A DNA stretch of 64,000 nt, taken from Aureimonas populi (GTDB lineage: Bacteria > Pseudomonadota > Alphaproteobacteria > Rhizobiales > Rhizobiaceae). Under the pieces are notes generated by a model, which saw only the letters and a program-made list of their open reading frames with translations, searched no databases and was not told the origin of the DNA. Positions 41,144-50,439 of the stretch are shown piece after piece. Position 1 is the first letter of the stretch. Each line of letters begins with the position of its first letter. Made by a program: the position numbers and the translations under genes. Location: assembly GCF_017815515.1 (NCBI RefSeq), contig NZ_CP072611.1:2604001-2668000 (forward strand). Direction: 5' to 3'.

Positions 41144-42163
41144 ATGATCGCCAGCAACTGGCAGGACCTGACCAAGCCGAACCAGGTGGTCTTCAAGAGC
41201 GCGAACCGCACCAAGGCCTCGCTCGTCGCCGAGCCGCTGGAGCGCGGTTTCGGTTTGACGCTCGGCAATGCGCTGCGTCGCGTTCTTCTCTCTTCGCTGC
41301 AGGGCGCGGCCGTTACCGCGATCCAGATCGACGGCGTGCTGCACGAGTTCTCCTCGATCGCCGGCGTGCGCGAGGACGTGACGGACATCGTCCTGAACGT
41401 CAAGGAAATCTCGATCGGTATGCAGGGCGAGGGCCCCAAGCGCATGGTCCTGCGTAAGCAGGGGCCCGGCGTGGTGACTGCCGGCGATATTCAGACTGTC
41501 GGCGATATCGAGATTCTCAATCCTGCCCATGAAATCTGCACCCTCGACGAGGGTGCTGAGATCCGCATCGAGTTCACGGTCAATACCGGCAAGGGCTATG
41601 TGCCCGCCGATCAGAACCGGGCCGAGGATGCGCCGATCGGTCTCATTCCGGTCGATTCACTCTTTTCGCCCGTGAAGAAGGTCTCCTATCGCGTGGAGAA
41701 CACGCGTGAAGGCCAGGACCTGAACAAGGACAAGCTGACCATGGAGATCGAGACCGATGGGTCCATCTCCGGCGAGGACGCCGTAGCCTATGCCGCGCGT
41801 ATTCTTCAGGATCAGTTGTCGGTGTTTGTGAACTTCGAGGAGCCGCAGCGTGAGTCGCGTGGTGGTGGCGACGAGCAGATCGCCGAGCTTGCGTTCAATC
41901 CGGCGCTCCTCAAGAAGGTGGACGAGTTGGAGCTTTCGGTCCGTTCGGCCAACTGCCTGAAGAATGACAATATCGTCTATATCGGCGACCTCATTCAGAA
42001 GACCGAGGCCGAGATGCTTCGCACGCCGAATTTCGGCCGCAAGTCGCTGAACGAGATCAAGGAAGTTCTCGCCTCGATGGGGCTGCATCTGGGCATGGAG
42101 GTGGCCGCCTGGCCGCCCGAGAACATCGACGATCTGGCCAAGCGCTACGAAGACCAGTATTGA
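41144..42163 (+). CDS. rpoA: DNA-directed RNA polymerase subunit alpha
   Basis: The alpha dimer scaffolds core polymerase, and its C-terminal domain contacts UP elements and activators. The 339 residues show the N-terminal assembly domain ([20 protein letters not shown]) and the C-terminal domain with [40 protein letters not shown]. Length is typical for alphaproteobacteria. It follows rpsK by 132 bases and precedes rplQ by 138. Confidence 0.98.
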   Translation: MIASNWQDLTKPNQVVFKSANRTKASLVAEPLERGFGLTLGNALRRVLLSSLQGAAVTAIQIDGVLHEFSSIAGVREDVTDIVLNVKEISIGMQGEGPKRMVLRKQGPGVVTAGDIQTVGDIEILNPAHEICTLDEGAEIRIEFTVNTGKGYVPADQNRAEDAPIGLIPVDSLFSPVKKVSYRVENTREGQDLNKDKLTMEIETDGSISGEDAVAYAARILQDQLSVFVNFEEPQRESRGGGDEQIAELAFNPALLKKVDELELSVRSANCLKNDNIVYIGDLIQKTEAEMLRTPNFGRKSLNEIKEVLASMGLHLGMEVAAWPPENIDDLAKRYEDQY

Positions 42164-42301
42164 TATTGAGATCGGGCCGCTGCCTTGGGGCGGCGGCCCC
42201 TTGCATGCCTGACAATCATTCAAAGGCACATGCGACCCGCTTCAAGGGAACGCGAGGATGCCGACCCCCGGTGAAAGCCGGCATTTTTCAAGGAAGAACT
42301 C

Positions 42302-42730
42302 ATGCGTCACGGTAATCGCGGCCGGAAGCTGAACCGCACCCACGAGCATCGCAAGGCGATGTTCGCGAACATGGTCGCTTCGCTCATCGAGCACGAACAG
42401 ATCGTCACCACCCTGCCCAAAGCGAAAGACCTTCGTCCGATTGTCGAAAAGATGATCACGCTCGGCAAACGCGGCGATCTGCATGCGCGCCGTCAGGCGA
42501 TCAGCCAGGTTCGCGATGAGACGGTGATCAAGAAGCTGTTCGACACGCTCGCGCCGCGCTATGCGGACCGCAACGGCGGCTACACCCGTGTTCTTAAGGC
42601 GGGCTTCCGCCGCGGTGACAACGCTCCTCTGGCCGTGATCGAGTTTGTGGATCGTGACGAGGACGCTCGTGGTGCTGCGGACCGTGCGCGCGTCGAGGCC
42701 GAAGATGCCCGCGAGACGGAAGCGGCCTGA
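42302..42730 (+). CDS. rplQ: 50S ribosomal protein L17
   Basis: L17 lies at the tunnel exit. The 142 residues begin [20 protein letters not shown] and contain [20 protein letters not shown] and [20 protein letters not shown]; the acidic-basic C-terminal tail ([20 protein letters not shown]) is an alphaproteobacterial extension. It is the last gene of the 34-kb expression cluster and is followed by a terminator. Confidence 0.97.
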   Translation: MRHGNRGRKLNRTHEHRKAMFANMVASLIEHEQIVTTLPKAKDLRPIVEKMITLGKRGDLHARRQAISQVRDETVIKKLFDTLAPRYADRNGGYTRVLKAGFRRGDNAPLAVIEFVDRDEDARGAADRARVEAEDARETEAA

Positions 42731-42754
42731 GGGGCCGCCGAACTGAATTTCAGG

Positions 42755-42777
42755 AAGGGGCCCACGGGGGCCCTTTT
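42755..42777 (+). terminator. Intrinsic terminator after rplQ
   Basis: Arms AAGGGGCCC (42755-42763) and GGGGCCCTT (from about 42766) pair with a single bulged G, followed by a run of six Ts. It starts 24 bases after the rplQ stop and closes the alpha operon. Confidence 0.8.
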
Positions 42778-42822
42778 TTGTATGGACATGGGGCTGCCCG
42801 GCCAGCCGTCAGGAGTTCTCGT

Positions 42823-43866
42823 ATGTCGGTTGCCGGCTCTCAGCCGCTCGTACTCGTTACGGGGCTCTCTGGATTCGTCGCCAAGCATGTTGCGCGCGAA
42901 CTGCTAGCTCGCGGGTACGCCGTGCGTGGCACGGTTCGTTCGGTCACCAAGGGGGATGAGGCGCGGGCGGCTCTCTCGGCAGCGGGATGCGAGACCGGCC
43001 GACTGGAGATCGTTCAGGCGGACCTGACCGATGACCGAGGCTGGGGCGAGGCACTGGCGGGCTGCCGCTTCGTGCAGCATACGGCCTCGCCGTTTCCCGC
43101 ATCCCAGCCGCGCGACAAGTTCGCGCTGGTCCCGGTGGCCAAAGGCGGCACGCTGCGTGTCGCGGAAGCGGCGAAAGCAGCCGGGGTCGAGCGTCTCGTG
43201 CTCACCTCGTCGGTGGTCGCGGTCTATCATGGTCATGACGGCAGGGCCGATCCTCGCTTCACGGAAGCGGACTTCTCCAACGTGGAAAGCCCACGCATCT
43301 CTTCCTATGCCGTGTCCAAGACGCTTGCGGAACGGGCGGCGTGGGAGACGGTAGAGGGCACAGGGATGGAGCTTGCCGTTCTCAATCCGTCTCTCGTCCT
43401 GGGTCCCCTGATGGATCGCGATCCGGGCACGTCCGCCGATCTCGTGGCCATGATGATGAGAGGCCGGCTTCCTCTCGTTCCGGCGGCGCGATTCGGCGTG
43501 GTGGATGTGAGAGATGTCGCACAGGCCCATGTCGCCGCGATGGAGCGGCCGGAAGCGGCCGGGCGGCGCTTCATCCTCACCGCCGGGCAGCGCACTTTGC
43601 GGGAGATTGCAGACGCATTGGGCAATGCCTTTCCTGAATTTCGCCCTCGGTTGCCGCGAGCCACCGTGCCCAATGCGCTCATCGAGTTCGCCGCGAAGGT
43701 CTCCCGCCGGGCCGGAACGCTGGCGTCCGAACTCGATCAACGCCGTACCCTCGACACCACGGCGGCTCGGGAGGGGTTGGGCATGGACTTCCGCTCCCCG
43801 GAGGAAGCCATACGCGCAATGGCCGAAAGCCTTCTAAGGCTCGGATTAGTGCGCCGGCGCCGCTGA
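42823..43866 (+). CDS. NAD(P)-dependent reductase of the extended SDR family (dihydroflavonol reductase-like)
   Basis: A 347-residue oxidoreductase with the nucleotide-binding start VLVTGLSGFVAKHVARELL (about 9-27), the RSV loop expected for NADP preference (GTVRSVTKG), a catalytic serine in LTSSVVAVY and the YAVSK motif for Tyr/Lys. This pattern is that of dihydroflavonol-4-reductase/aldehyde reductase-like enzymes; the natural substrate is unknown. ATG 42823 has AGGAG eight bases upstream. It is a single gene lying between rplQ and the HtrA protease. Confidence 0.85.
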   Translation: MSVAGSQPLVLVTGLSGFVAKHVARELLARGYAVRGTVRSVTKGDEARAALSAAGCETGRLEIVQADLTDDRGWGEALAGCRFVQHTASPFPASQPRDKFALVPVAKGGTLRVAEAAKAAGVERLVLTSSVVAVYHGHDGRADPRFTEADFSNVESPRISSYAVSKTLAERAAWETVEGTGMELAVLNPSLVLGPLMDRDPGTSADLVAMMMRGRLPLVPAARFGVVDVRDVAQAHVAAMERPEAAGRRFILTAGQRTLREIADALGNAFPEFRPRLPRATVPNALIEFAAKVSRRAGTLASELDQRRTLDTTAAREGLGMDFRSPEEAIRAMAESLLRLGLVRRRR

Positions 43867-44142
43867 GCACACGCATCTGCAAACGGCTCGCGGTAAAATG
43901 CATGTGCATAAGTGCGCTGACGGCGTGGTGTTGCAGCGGCACGATAGCGGGCCCGAGCCGGGCGTGGCATAGGGCCATGCGAAAGGCGCGGAAAATTTCC
44001 CGCCCAAAGCAACCTTCTTCGAAGCGCGGCATTTTCTAGGCAACTCAGGATGCTCACGGCTGGACGAGAGCGCGAAATTTACGCGAAAGCAACACATCCT
44101 ATGGACAATACAAAGTTGCAGACCAACACGGGCGGATTCTCC

Positions 44143-44271
44143 ATGCGGCGGACTTTTCTTACGCTTTTGGGCGGAATGACCGCGTTCGCTATTCTTACCG
44201 CCAGCTACGCGACGGCCGACCTGCCGGAGCCGGCGACGCAGAACGGCAACCCGCTGATCGTCGTGGACTGA
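44143..44271 (+). CDS. Putative small secreted or membrane peptide
   Basis: A 42-codon frame encodes a basic start (MRRTFL), a hydrophobic core (LLGGMTAFAILTASYATA) and a short polar tail ending NPLIVVD, the shape of a Sec signal peptide with a possible cut after ATA and a mature part of about 16 residues. In-frame ATGs at 44101 and 44050 would lengthen it. A strong terminator 20 bases downstream supports a transcribed unit. The 277 bases before it (43867-44142) show no other gene. No family was recognised and coding is uncertain. Confidence 0.4.
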   Translation: MRRTFLTLLGGMTAFAILTASYATADLPEPATQNGNPLIVVD

Positions 44272-44291
44272 TCCTAAGGCGAGCGCGGACG

Positions 44292-44316
44292 AAAAGGGCC
44301 CATTGGGCCCTTTTTT
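44292..44316 (+). terminator. Intrinsic terminator after the small peptide frame
   Basis: A perfect 10-bp stem, AAAAGGGCCC (44292-44301) with GGGCCCTTTT (44305-44314), loop ATT, plus further Ts to 44316. Confidence 0.88.
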
Positions 44317-44386
44317 CGTTGTAGTCATAGGGGATATCCAAGGCTGGCCATTCGGGGCCGGTATCAATCGGATTTGGGTTGCGTTC

Positions 44387-45832
44387 ATGCGGCGGATTGG
44401 CTTCGGTGTCCTTGGTTTTCTGGTGATAGGTGGGGTGGTCGCTCCATTGGCCGGGCTTGGGGTGCCCGGCGCCGTTGCACAGGCGCCACTGCCGCTTGCA
44501 CAGGCCGAGGCCGAACCACGTGTTCCCGAAAGTCGGGCCGAAATTCAGCTCACCTACGCCCCCCTGGTCCGCCAGACCGCGCCGGCGGTCGTCAATGTCT
44601 ATGCTGCGCGGCAAGTTCAACGCCGCTCGCCCTTCGCGGGCGATCCGTTTTTCGAGCAGTTCTTCGGCAGCCGAATGCAGAGCCGGCCGCGCGTGGAATC
44701 CTCGCTCGGTTCCGGTGTGCTCGTCGATTCCTCGGGGCTGGTCGTAACGAACAATCACGTCATCGAGGGAGCAGACGAGGTTAGGGTGGCCCTCGCAGAT
44801 GGCCGCGAGTTCAACTCGACCATCCTCACGCGCGATGCACGTGTCGATCTGGCGGTCCTCAGGATCGAATCGGATGAGAGCTTTCCCATCGTTCCCATCG
44901 CCGATTCCGATGCAACGCAAATCGGCGACCTCGTTCTGGCGATCGGCAATCCGTTCGGCATCGGGCAAACCGTCACGAGCGGCATCGTCTCCGCGCTGGC
45001 GCGCTCGCATGTCGGCGTCAACGATTCCGGCTTCTTCATCCAGACGGACGCGGCGATCAACCCCGGCAATTCCGGCGGCGCGCTGATCGACATGCGCGGG
45101 CAACTGATCGGCGTCAACACGGCGATCTTCTCTCGGTCGGGCGGCTCCATGGGCATCGGCTTTGCGATTCCCTCCAACATGGTGCGCGCCTTCGTGGATG
45201 CGGCCGAGCGTGGCGAACGGTTCCAGCGACCGTATGTCGGCGCGAGCTTCACCCCCGTAACGCCGGATATCGCGGAGGCGCTGGGGATGGCGCGGCCAAG
45301 CGGTGCGCTCGTGGCTTCGGTCTCGGAGGACGCGCCGGCCGCCGCCGCCGGTCTGCGGCCGGGCGACGTGGTTCTTTCGATGGATGGCTTTGCCATAGAT
45401 GGGCCGGATGCCCTCGGCTACAGGCTGGCGACCGCCGGGCTCGGCAGGACCGCGACATTGGAGATTCTGTCTGCCGACGAGCGCCGCTCCGTGCCGCTTC
45501 AACTCGTGGAGGCGCCTGAAACACCGCAGCGGGACGAGCGGCGCCTCTCGGGCAACACGCCCTTCGAAGGCGCTCTGGTCGCGAACCTCTCGCCGCGCTT
45601 GGCGGACGAGTTGGAGATGCAGCAGACCAAGCGGGGCGTGGTCGTTACCGATGTGGAGCGCGGATCGACCGCCATGCGGTTTGGCCTCCAGCCCAAGGAC
45701 ATCCTGCTGGCGCTGAATGGCCGTCCCATCGCATCTTCGGCCAAGCTCGAGGCGATGCTGCGCGGCGGCGCCCGAGGCTGGCGCTTCGAGATCGAGCGGA
45801 ACGGCCAGCGTCTGACGCAGACCGTGCGCTGA
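44387..45832 (+). CDS. Do-family periplasmic serine protease (DegP/DegQ/HtrA-like)
   Basis: A periplasmic quality-control protease of 481 residues. A signal peptide (MRRIGFGVLGFLVIGGVVAP, ending near AVAQA) is followed by the trypsin-like domain with catalytic His in TNNHVIEG, Asp in RDARVDLAVL and Ser in NPGNSGGAL, then two PDZ domains (from about 270 and 375). ATG 44387 is chosen because it starts the signal peptide; 28 in-frame codons upstream run through the terminator. It starts a plus-strand run with rarA, the pseudouridine synthase, a HAD enzyme and ATP12. Confidence 0.9.
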   Translation: MRRIGFGVLGFLVIGGVVAPLAGLGVPGAVAQAPLPLAQAEAEPRVPESRAEIQLTYAPLVRQTAPAVVNVYAARQVQRRSPFAGDPFFEQFFGSRMQSRPRVESSLGSGVLVDSSGLVVTNNHVIEGADEVRVALADGREFNSTILTRDARVDLAVLRIESDESFPIVPIADSDATQIGDLVLAIGNPFGIGQTVTSGIVSALARSHVGVNDSGFFIQTDAAINPGNSGGALIDMRGQLIGVNTAIFSRSGGSMGIGFAIPSNMVRAFVDAAERGERFQRPYVGASFTPVTPDIAEALGMARPSGALVASVSEDAPAAAAGLRPGDVVLSMDGFAIDGPDALGYRLATAGLGRTATLEILSADERRSVPLQLVEAPETPQRDERRLSGNTPFEGALVANLSPRLADELEMQQTKRGVVVTDVERGSTAMRFGLQPKDILLALNGRPIASSAKLEAMLRGGARGWRFEIERNGQRLTQTVR

Positions 45833-45846
45833 GCGAGGAGGACATC

Positions 45847-47187
45847 ATGGCCGACCTCTTTGGCGAAGCGCCGCCGGAACGGGAACGGCCAGCGCAGGCG
45901 GAAAGTCTCGACAGCGCGACGCGCCCGCTGGCCGATCGCCTGCGCCCCCAGTCCCTGGCCGATGTCGTCGGCCAAGATCACCTCACAGGCCCGGACGGGG
46001 TGTTGACGCGAATGCTTCAGTCCGGCTCGCTCGGCTCCGTTATTTTCTGGGGGCCGCCGGGCACGGGCAAGACGACGGTCGCGCGCCTCATGGCGCGGGA
46101 TGTCGAGTTCGCCTTCGAGCAGATTTCCGCCATCTTCTCAGGCGTCGCCGATCTGAAGAAGGTGTTCGAAGCCGCGCGTCTACGCCGCCCCGCTGGCCGC
46201 CGAACGCTTTTGTTCGTCGACGAGATCCACCGCTTCAACCGTGCCCAGCAGGATTCCTTCCTGCCCGTCATGGAGGACGGCACGGTGGTGCTGGTGGGCG
46301 CGACGACGGAGAACCCGTCCTTCGAGCTCAACGCGGCGCTGCTTTCGCGGGCGCGGGTCCTCAGCTTCCATCCTCATGATGCAGCCAGCCTTTCCAAGCT
46401 GCTGGACCGCGCCGAGGCGATAGAGGGCCGATCCCTGCCGGTGAGCGAGGAGGCGAGGGCGGTTCTCCTGCGCATGGCGGATGGCGATGGCCGGGCCATC
46501 CTGACGCTGGCGGAGGAAGTCTGGCGGGCGGCCAAGGCGGGGGAGATCTTCGATGCCGAAGGGGTGCAGCGGATCGTTCAACGTCGCGCCCCGGTCTACG
46601 ACAAGAGCCAGGACGGCCACTACAACCTTATCTCCGCCCTGCATAAATCCGTCCGGGGCTCGGACCCGGACGCGGCGCTCTACTATCTGTGCCGTATGCT
46701 CGACGCCGGCGAAGAGCCGCTTTATCTGGGGCGGCGGCTGGTGCGCATGGCGGTGGAGGATATCGGCCTGGCCGACCCCAATGCGCTCGTCGTCGCCAAT
46801 GCCGCAAAGGACGCCTACGACTATCTCGGCTCGCCGGAAGGTGAACTGGCGCTGGCGCAGGCGACCGTCTATCTCGCCGCTGCGCCCAAGTCGAACGCCG
46901 TCTACAAGGCGTTCAAGGCCGCGATGCGCACGGCAAAGGAAAACGGGTCGCTCCTGCCGCCCCGGCATATTCTGAACGCGCCGACGAAATTGATGAAGGG
47001 CGAGGGCTACGGCGCCGGCTATCGCTACGACCACGACGAGCCGGACGCCTTTTCGGGGCAGGATTACTTCCCGACAGAACTCGGCCGCCAGAGCTTCTAT
47101 CGTCCCACCGAGTTCGGGATGGAACGGCGGATCGCGGAGCGGATGGAGAACTGGGAGCGTTTGCGTCGCGAGCGGGAGGGGCGGTAA
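45847..47187 (+). CDS. rarA: Replication-associated recombination protein A (RarA/MgsA AAA ATPase)
   Basis: RarA acts at stalled replication forks and is related to clamp-loader subunits. The 446 residues have LADRLRPQSLADVVGQDHL, Walker A GPPGTGKTT, Walker B LLFVDEIHRFN, sensor I ATTENPSFELN and a C-terminal tetramerisation region with ALHKSVRGSDPDAALYYL. It begins 14 bases after the protease stop. Conserved placement after the protease is known in Rhizobiales. Confidence 0.95.
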   Translation: MADLFGEAPPERERPAQAESLDSATRPLADRLRPQSLADVVGQDHLTGPDGVLTRMLQSGSLGSVIFWGPPGTGKTTVARLMARDVEFAFEQISAIFSGVADLKKVFEAARLRRPAGRRTLLFVDEIHRFNRAQQDSFLPVMEDGTVVLVGATTENPSFELNAALLSRARVLSFHPHDAASLSKLLDRAEAIEGRSLPVSEEARAVLLRMADGDGRAILTLAEEVWRAAKAGEIFDAEGVQRIVQRRAPVYDKSQDGHYNLISALHKSVRGSDPDAALYYLCRMLDAGEEPLYLGRRLVRMAVEDIGLADPNALVVANAAKDAYDYLGSPEGELALAQATVYLAAAPKSNAVYKAFKAAMRTAKENGSLLPPRHILNAPTKLMKGEGYGAGYRYDHDEPDAFSGQDYFPTELGRQSFYRPTEFGMERRIAERMENWERLRREREGR

Positions 47188-47265
47188 CGCGCTGCCGGTC
47201 TCTCCAGCGGTTCCGATCCGCGCGCAAACGCGCTATCGGAGACCGTGACGAAGGAAGGAACGCGC

Positions 47266-48252
47266 ATGTCGGTGGTGGAGCAGGTCAAGGTAGGGCCGGA
47301 CGAGACGGGCTTGAGGCTCGATCGCTGGTTCAAGCTTCATTATCCCGGCCTCGGCTTCGGGCATTTGCAGAAGCTGTTGCGGTCCGGCCAGATTCGCGTC
47401 GATGGGGGACGGGCGAAAACCGATACGCGCCTCGCCCCGGGCCAGCTCATCCGCATTCCGCCCATGGGCGCCGACCAGGCGCGGATGAAGGCCGTGCCGC
47501 TCACCGCCAACACGATGCGGGACCGGCACGACGCCGATGTCCTCGCGCAGATGCTCATCTACGAGGATGAGAAGGTCTTCGTGTTCAATAAGCCCGCGGG
47601 CCTCGCCGTGCAGGGCGGCTCGGGCATATCCCGCCACGTGGACAAGATGCTGGAGGCGTGGCGTTCCAAGCGGGGTGAAAAGCCGAGGCTGGTTCATCGG
47701 CTGGACCGCGATACGTCCGGCATCCTCGTCGTGGCGCGCACGAGGGGTGCGGCCGTTTCGCTGACCAAGGCCTTTCGCGAACGCGATACGAAGAAGACCT
47801 ATTGGGCGATCGTGAAGGGCGTGCCGGCGCCCCATGACGGGCGTATCTCCACCTATCTGGTGAAGGAGCAGACGCCGGACGGCGACCGCATGCGTGTTGC
47901 CAAGCACGGCGAGGATGGGGCCGATCACGCGCTGACGCATTACCGCGTCATCGACCAGGTGGCGCAGAACTTCGCATGGCTGGAGATGGAGCCCTATACG
48001 GGCCGCACGCACCAGCTTCGCGTTCATGCCGCCCATCTCGGCCATCCGATTCTGGGTGACCCGAAATATTTCGAGCACGACACCAATTGGGAATTTCCCG
48101 GCGGCGTCCAGAATCGCCTGCATCTTCACGCGCGCCGGATCGTCATTCCGCATCCGGGCGGGGGGGTGATCGACCAGGTCGCCCCTTTGCCGCCCCATAT
48201 GGTGCAGACCTGGAACCTCTTCGGATTCGACGAGGCGGAGATGAACGACTGA
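47266..48252 (+). CDS. RluA-family rRNA pseudouridine synthase (RluC-like)
   Basis: This enzyme isomerises specific uridines in 23S rRNA. The 328 residues contain an N-terminal S4 RNA-binding domain (LRLDRWFKLHYPGLGFGHLQ), the start of the catalytic domain FNKPAGLAVQGG, the catalytic Asp in HRLDRDTSGILVVAR, and GRTHQLRVHAAHLGHPILGD. ATG 47266 with GGAAGGAA upstream is preferred over GTG 47245. Similarity to RluC is the best fit; the exact site is not predictable. Its stop overlaps the next start (TGATG). Confidence 0.9.
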   Translation: MSVVEQVKVGPDETGLRLDRWFKLHYPGLGFGHLQKLLRSGQIRVDGGRAKTDTRLAPGQLIRIPPMGADQARMKAVPLTANTMRDRHDADVLAQMLIYEDEKVFVFNKPAGLAVQGGSGISRHVDKMLEAWRSKRGEKPRLVHRLDRDTSGILVVARTRGAAVSLTKAFRERDTKKTYWAIVKGVPAPHDGRISTYLVKEQTPDGDRMRVAKHGEDGADHALTHYRVIDQVAQNFAWLEMEPYTGRTHQLRVHAAHLGHPILGDPKYFEHDTNWEFPGGVQNRLHLHARRIVIPHPGGGVIDQVAPLPPHMVQTWNLFGFDEAEMND

Positions 48253-48947
48253 TGCGCCTCGTCCTCTTCGATTGCGATGGAACGCTGGCCGACAGCTTTC
48301 CCATCATCTGCCGCACCATGCGCCTCGCTTTCGAGCGAACGGGCCGCGCGGCGCCCCAGGATGTGGCGATCCACGCCATCATCGGGCTTTCTCTGGAGCG
48401 CGCCTTCGCGCAACTCGCCCCTGATGCCTCGCCAGCCGAGGTGGTCGCGCTGGCGGAAACGTATCGTTCGGTCTTTCGCGAATCGCGCAACGAGTTCGCG
48501 TTCGACGAGCCTCTCTTTCCGGGTATCGCGCCGCTGCTGGCTTCGCTCTCCGCGCGGCCGGATGTGCGTTTGGGCATGGTGACGGGTAAGTCGCGCCGCG
48601 GCGTGCGTCGGATCCTGCAATCGCACGGCATAGAGCGTGTGTTCACCGCCATTCGGACGGCAGACGACTGCCCCTCCAAGCCTCACCCCGCCATGGTGCA
48701 GGAGTGCTGCGGCGAGGTGGGAATCGATCCGGCGGACGCGATCGTCGTCGGCGACGCGATCTATGACATGCAGATGGCCGTCGCGGCCGGAGCCGGGGGC
48801 CTCGGCGTGTCTTGGGGCGCCGCTTCCCGGCAGGCGCTGCTTGGCGCGGGCGCGGCGACTGTGGTGGACGACACGGCCGCCCTCTCGGGTCGTCTGGACG
48901 AATGGCTTATCGCGCGGCAGCGGTCCATGGCCCCCGCGGCATCCTGA
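48252..48947 (+). CDS. HAD-superfamily hydrolase, phosphoglycolate phosphatase-like
   Basis: A 231-residue cytosolic phosphatase of HAD subfamily IA. Motif I is FDCDGTLADS (residues 5-14), motif II MVTGKSRRGV, motif III lysine in CPSKPHPAM and motif IV VVGDAIYDMQMA. A helical cap lies between motifs I and II. It overlaps the pseudouridine synthase by one base (TGATG) and precedes the ATP12 gene by 14 bases. The substrate cannot be told from sequence. Confidence 0.88.
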   Translation: MRLVLFDCDGTLADSFPIICRTMRLAFERTGRAAPQDVAIHAIIGLSLERAFAQLAPDASPAEVVALAETYRSVFRESRNEFAFDEPLFPGIAPLLASLSARPDVRLGMVTGKSRRGVRRILQSHGIERVFTAIRTADDCPSKPHPAMVQECCGEVGIDPADAIVVGDAIYDMQMAVAAGAGGLGVSWGAASRQALLGAGAATVVDDTAALSGRLDEWLIARQRSMAPAAS

Positions 48948-48961
48948 CCCGGATCGTTTCC

Positions 48962-49696
48962 ATGAGCCATTCCCTCGCCCGCCCCGAACTTCCCAAGCGC
49001 TTTTACCGCGAGGCGGCGATCGCCCCGGCGAATGGCGGCCACGCGGTGCTTCTCGACGGTCGCCCGGTGCGCACGCCGGCGCGCAAGCCGCTCGTCCTGC
49101 CCGCTGAAAGGCCTGCTCTGGCCGTCGCGGCCGAATGGAATGCGCAAGGCGAACGCGTGAACCCCGCGACCATGCCGGTGACCCGCCTCGCCAACACGAT
49201 CGTCGATGGTATCGCCGATGATCCCGCGCCGGTGCGGCACGACTTGAGGCGCTATGCTGAAACCGACCTCGTCTTCTACCGCGCCGAATCGCCTGAGCGG
49301 CTGCTTGAGCGGCAAGTGGCGCATTGGGACCCCGTGCTGGCGTGGGCGAGAGGCCGGATCGGCCATGATTTCATCCGCGTCGAGGGGGTGATGCATGTCG
49401 CGCAGCCGCCGGAAACGCTGGCAGCTATGTCGCAGTGGATCGACGCTTACGAAGACGCCTTTGCCGTGGCCGCGCTTCACCAGATGGCCACGCTCACGGG
49501 CTCGCTGTTGCTCGCGCTGGCCGTCGCCGAACGTGAGCTCACCATCGAGAAGGCATGGCAGGCGGCCCATGTCGATGAGGACTGGAATACCCAGCAATGG
49601 GGTGGGGATGAGGAGGCGCAGGCGCGCCGCGACGCCCGGTTCGAGGATATGAAGGCCGCTGCCCTGTTCGCTCAAATTCCCGCGAACCACTCGTAG
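48962..49696 (+). CDS. ATP12 family F1-ATPase assembly chaperone
   Basis: ATP12 proteins bind the F1 alpha subunit during ATP synthase assembly in mitochondria and alphaproteobacteria. The 244 residues show KRFYREAAIAPANGGHAVLL, DGRPVRTPARKPLVLP, AAEWNAQGERVNPATMPVTR and RYAETDLVFYRAESPE, all typical. ATG 48962 is the first start that leaves the HAD gene intact. The 3' end overlaps the convergent molybdopterin oxidoreductase by 25 bases. Confidence 0.92.
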   Translation: MSHSLARPELPKRFYREAAIAPANGGHAVLLDGRPVRTPARKPLVLPAERPALAVAAEWNAQGERVNPATMPVTRLANTIVDGIADDPAPVRHDLRRYAETDLVFYRAESPERLLERQVAHWDPVLAWARGRIGHDFIRVEGVMHVAQPPETLAAMSQWIDAYEDAFAVAALHQMATLTGSLLLALAVAERELTIEKAWQAAHVDEDWNTQQWGGDEEAQARRDARFEDMKAAALFAQIPANHS

Positions 49697-50439
49697 CCGC
49701 GATCTTCCCAATAGCCGCCTTGTCCTTCGCCGAAGCCTGAGAGATCGTCGGTCAGCGTGATCGCCTCGATGTATTTCGCCATCTTGTAGCCGAGCTGCCG
49801 CTCGACCCGCACGCGCAGAGGCGCTCCGTTGGCGACGGGTAGCGCGGTGCCGTTCATCCCGTAGGCAAGGATCGTCTGGGGATGGCGCGCATCAAGGAGG
49901 TCGATCGATTCGTAGTAGCGGATCGGGCCCGTAAAGCTGTTTTCCATTACGTCGAAGCAGGAGAAAACGGCATATCGCGCCTGCGGGAGAACGCTGGCCT
50001 CGTCCAGCACGAGAGCCAGGGGCGTCCCGGTCCATTCGGCAACGCAACTCCACCCCTCCACGCAGTCATGGCGGGTGATCTGCGTGCGCGCGGGCATGTT
50101 GCGCAACTCGTCCAACGAGAACGCGAGGGGGCGAGCCACCATGCCCCGGATGGACAGGCGATAGTCACGGAAACCCTCCGCCACATGCCGCAGATAATCG
50201 GACGCCTGTGGATTGGTCGATCCGTTGGGCCGCATGGGTTGGCGGATTTCGCTGCGGGAGAATTCGCGCGCGAGCTGGTCCGATCCGAGCATCAGGCGCT
50301 GGACGCGATAGGTCCAGTCGTTGGCCCTGAGGAGGAACCGGCGCACATCGCTGTCGCGCTGGCCCACGGCGTCGAAGCAGCCGGCGAGGGGCAGCGAGGA
50401 GGCGACGGCGGCGCCTGTCAGGAAACGGCGGCGGTTCAT
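49672..50439 (-). CDS. Molybdopterin-dependent oxidoreductase, sulfite oxidase fold, predicted Tat lipoprotein
   Basis: A 255-residue predicted exported protein. The N-terminus has NRRRFLTGAA, a Tat-type twin arginine, then LPLAGC at 17-21, a lipobox, so the mature protein may be tethered by lipid at Cys21. The molybdenum-ligating cysteine is expected at C126 in TRHDCVEGWSC, and PLRVRVERQLGYKMAKYIEA follows. Its start overlaps the upstream cytochrome b gene as ATGA, so electrons likely pass between them. It resembles MsrP in fold and pairing but a different substrate is possible. Confidence 0.82.
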   Translation of the reverse strand: MNRRRFLTGAAVASSLPLAGCFDAVGQRDSDVRRFLLRANDWTYRVQRLMLGSDQLAREFSRSEIRQPMRPNGSTNPQASDYLRHVAEGFRDYRLSIRGMVARPLAFSLDELRNMPARTQITRHDCVEGWSCVAEWTGTPLALVLDEASVLPQARYAVFSCFDVMENSFTGPIRYYESIDLLDARHPQTILAYGMNGTALPVANGAPLRVRVERQLGYKMAKYIEAITLTDDLSGFGEGQGGYWEDRGYEWFAGI

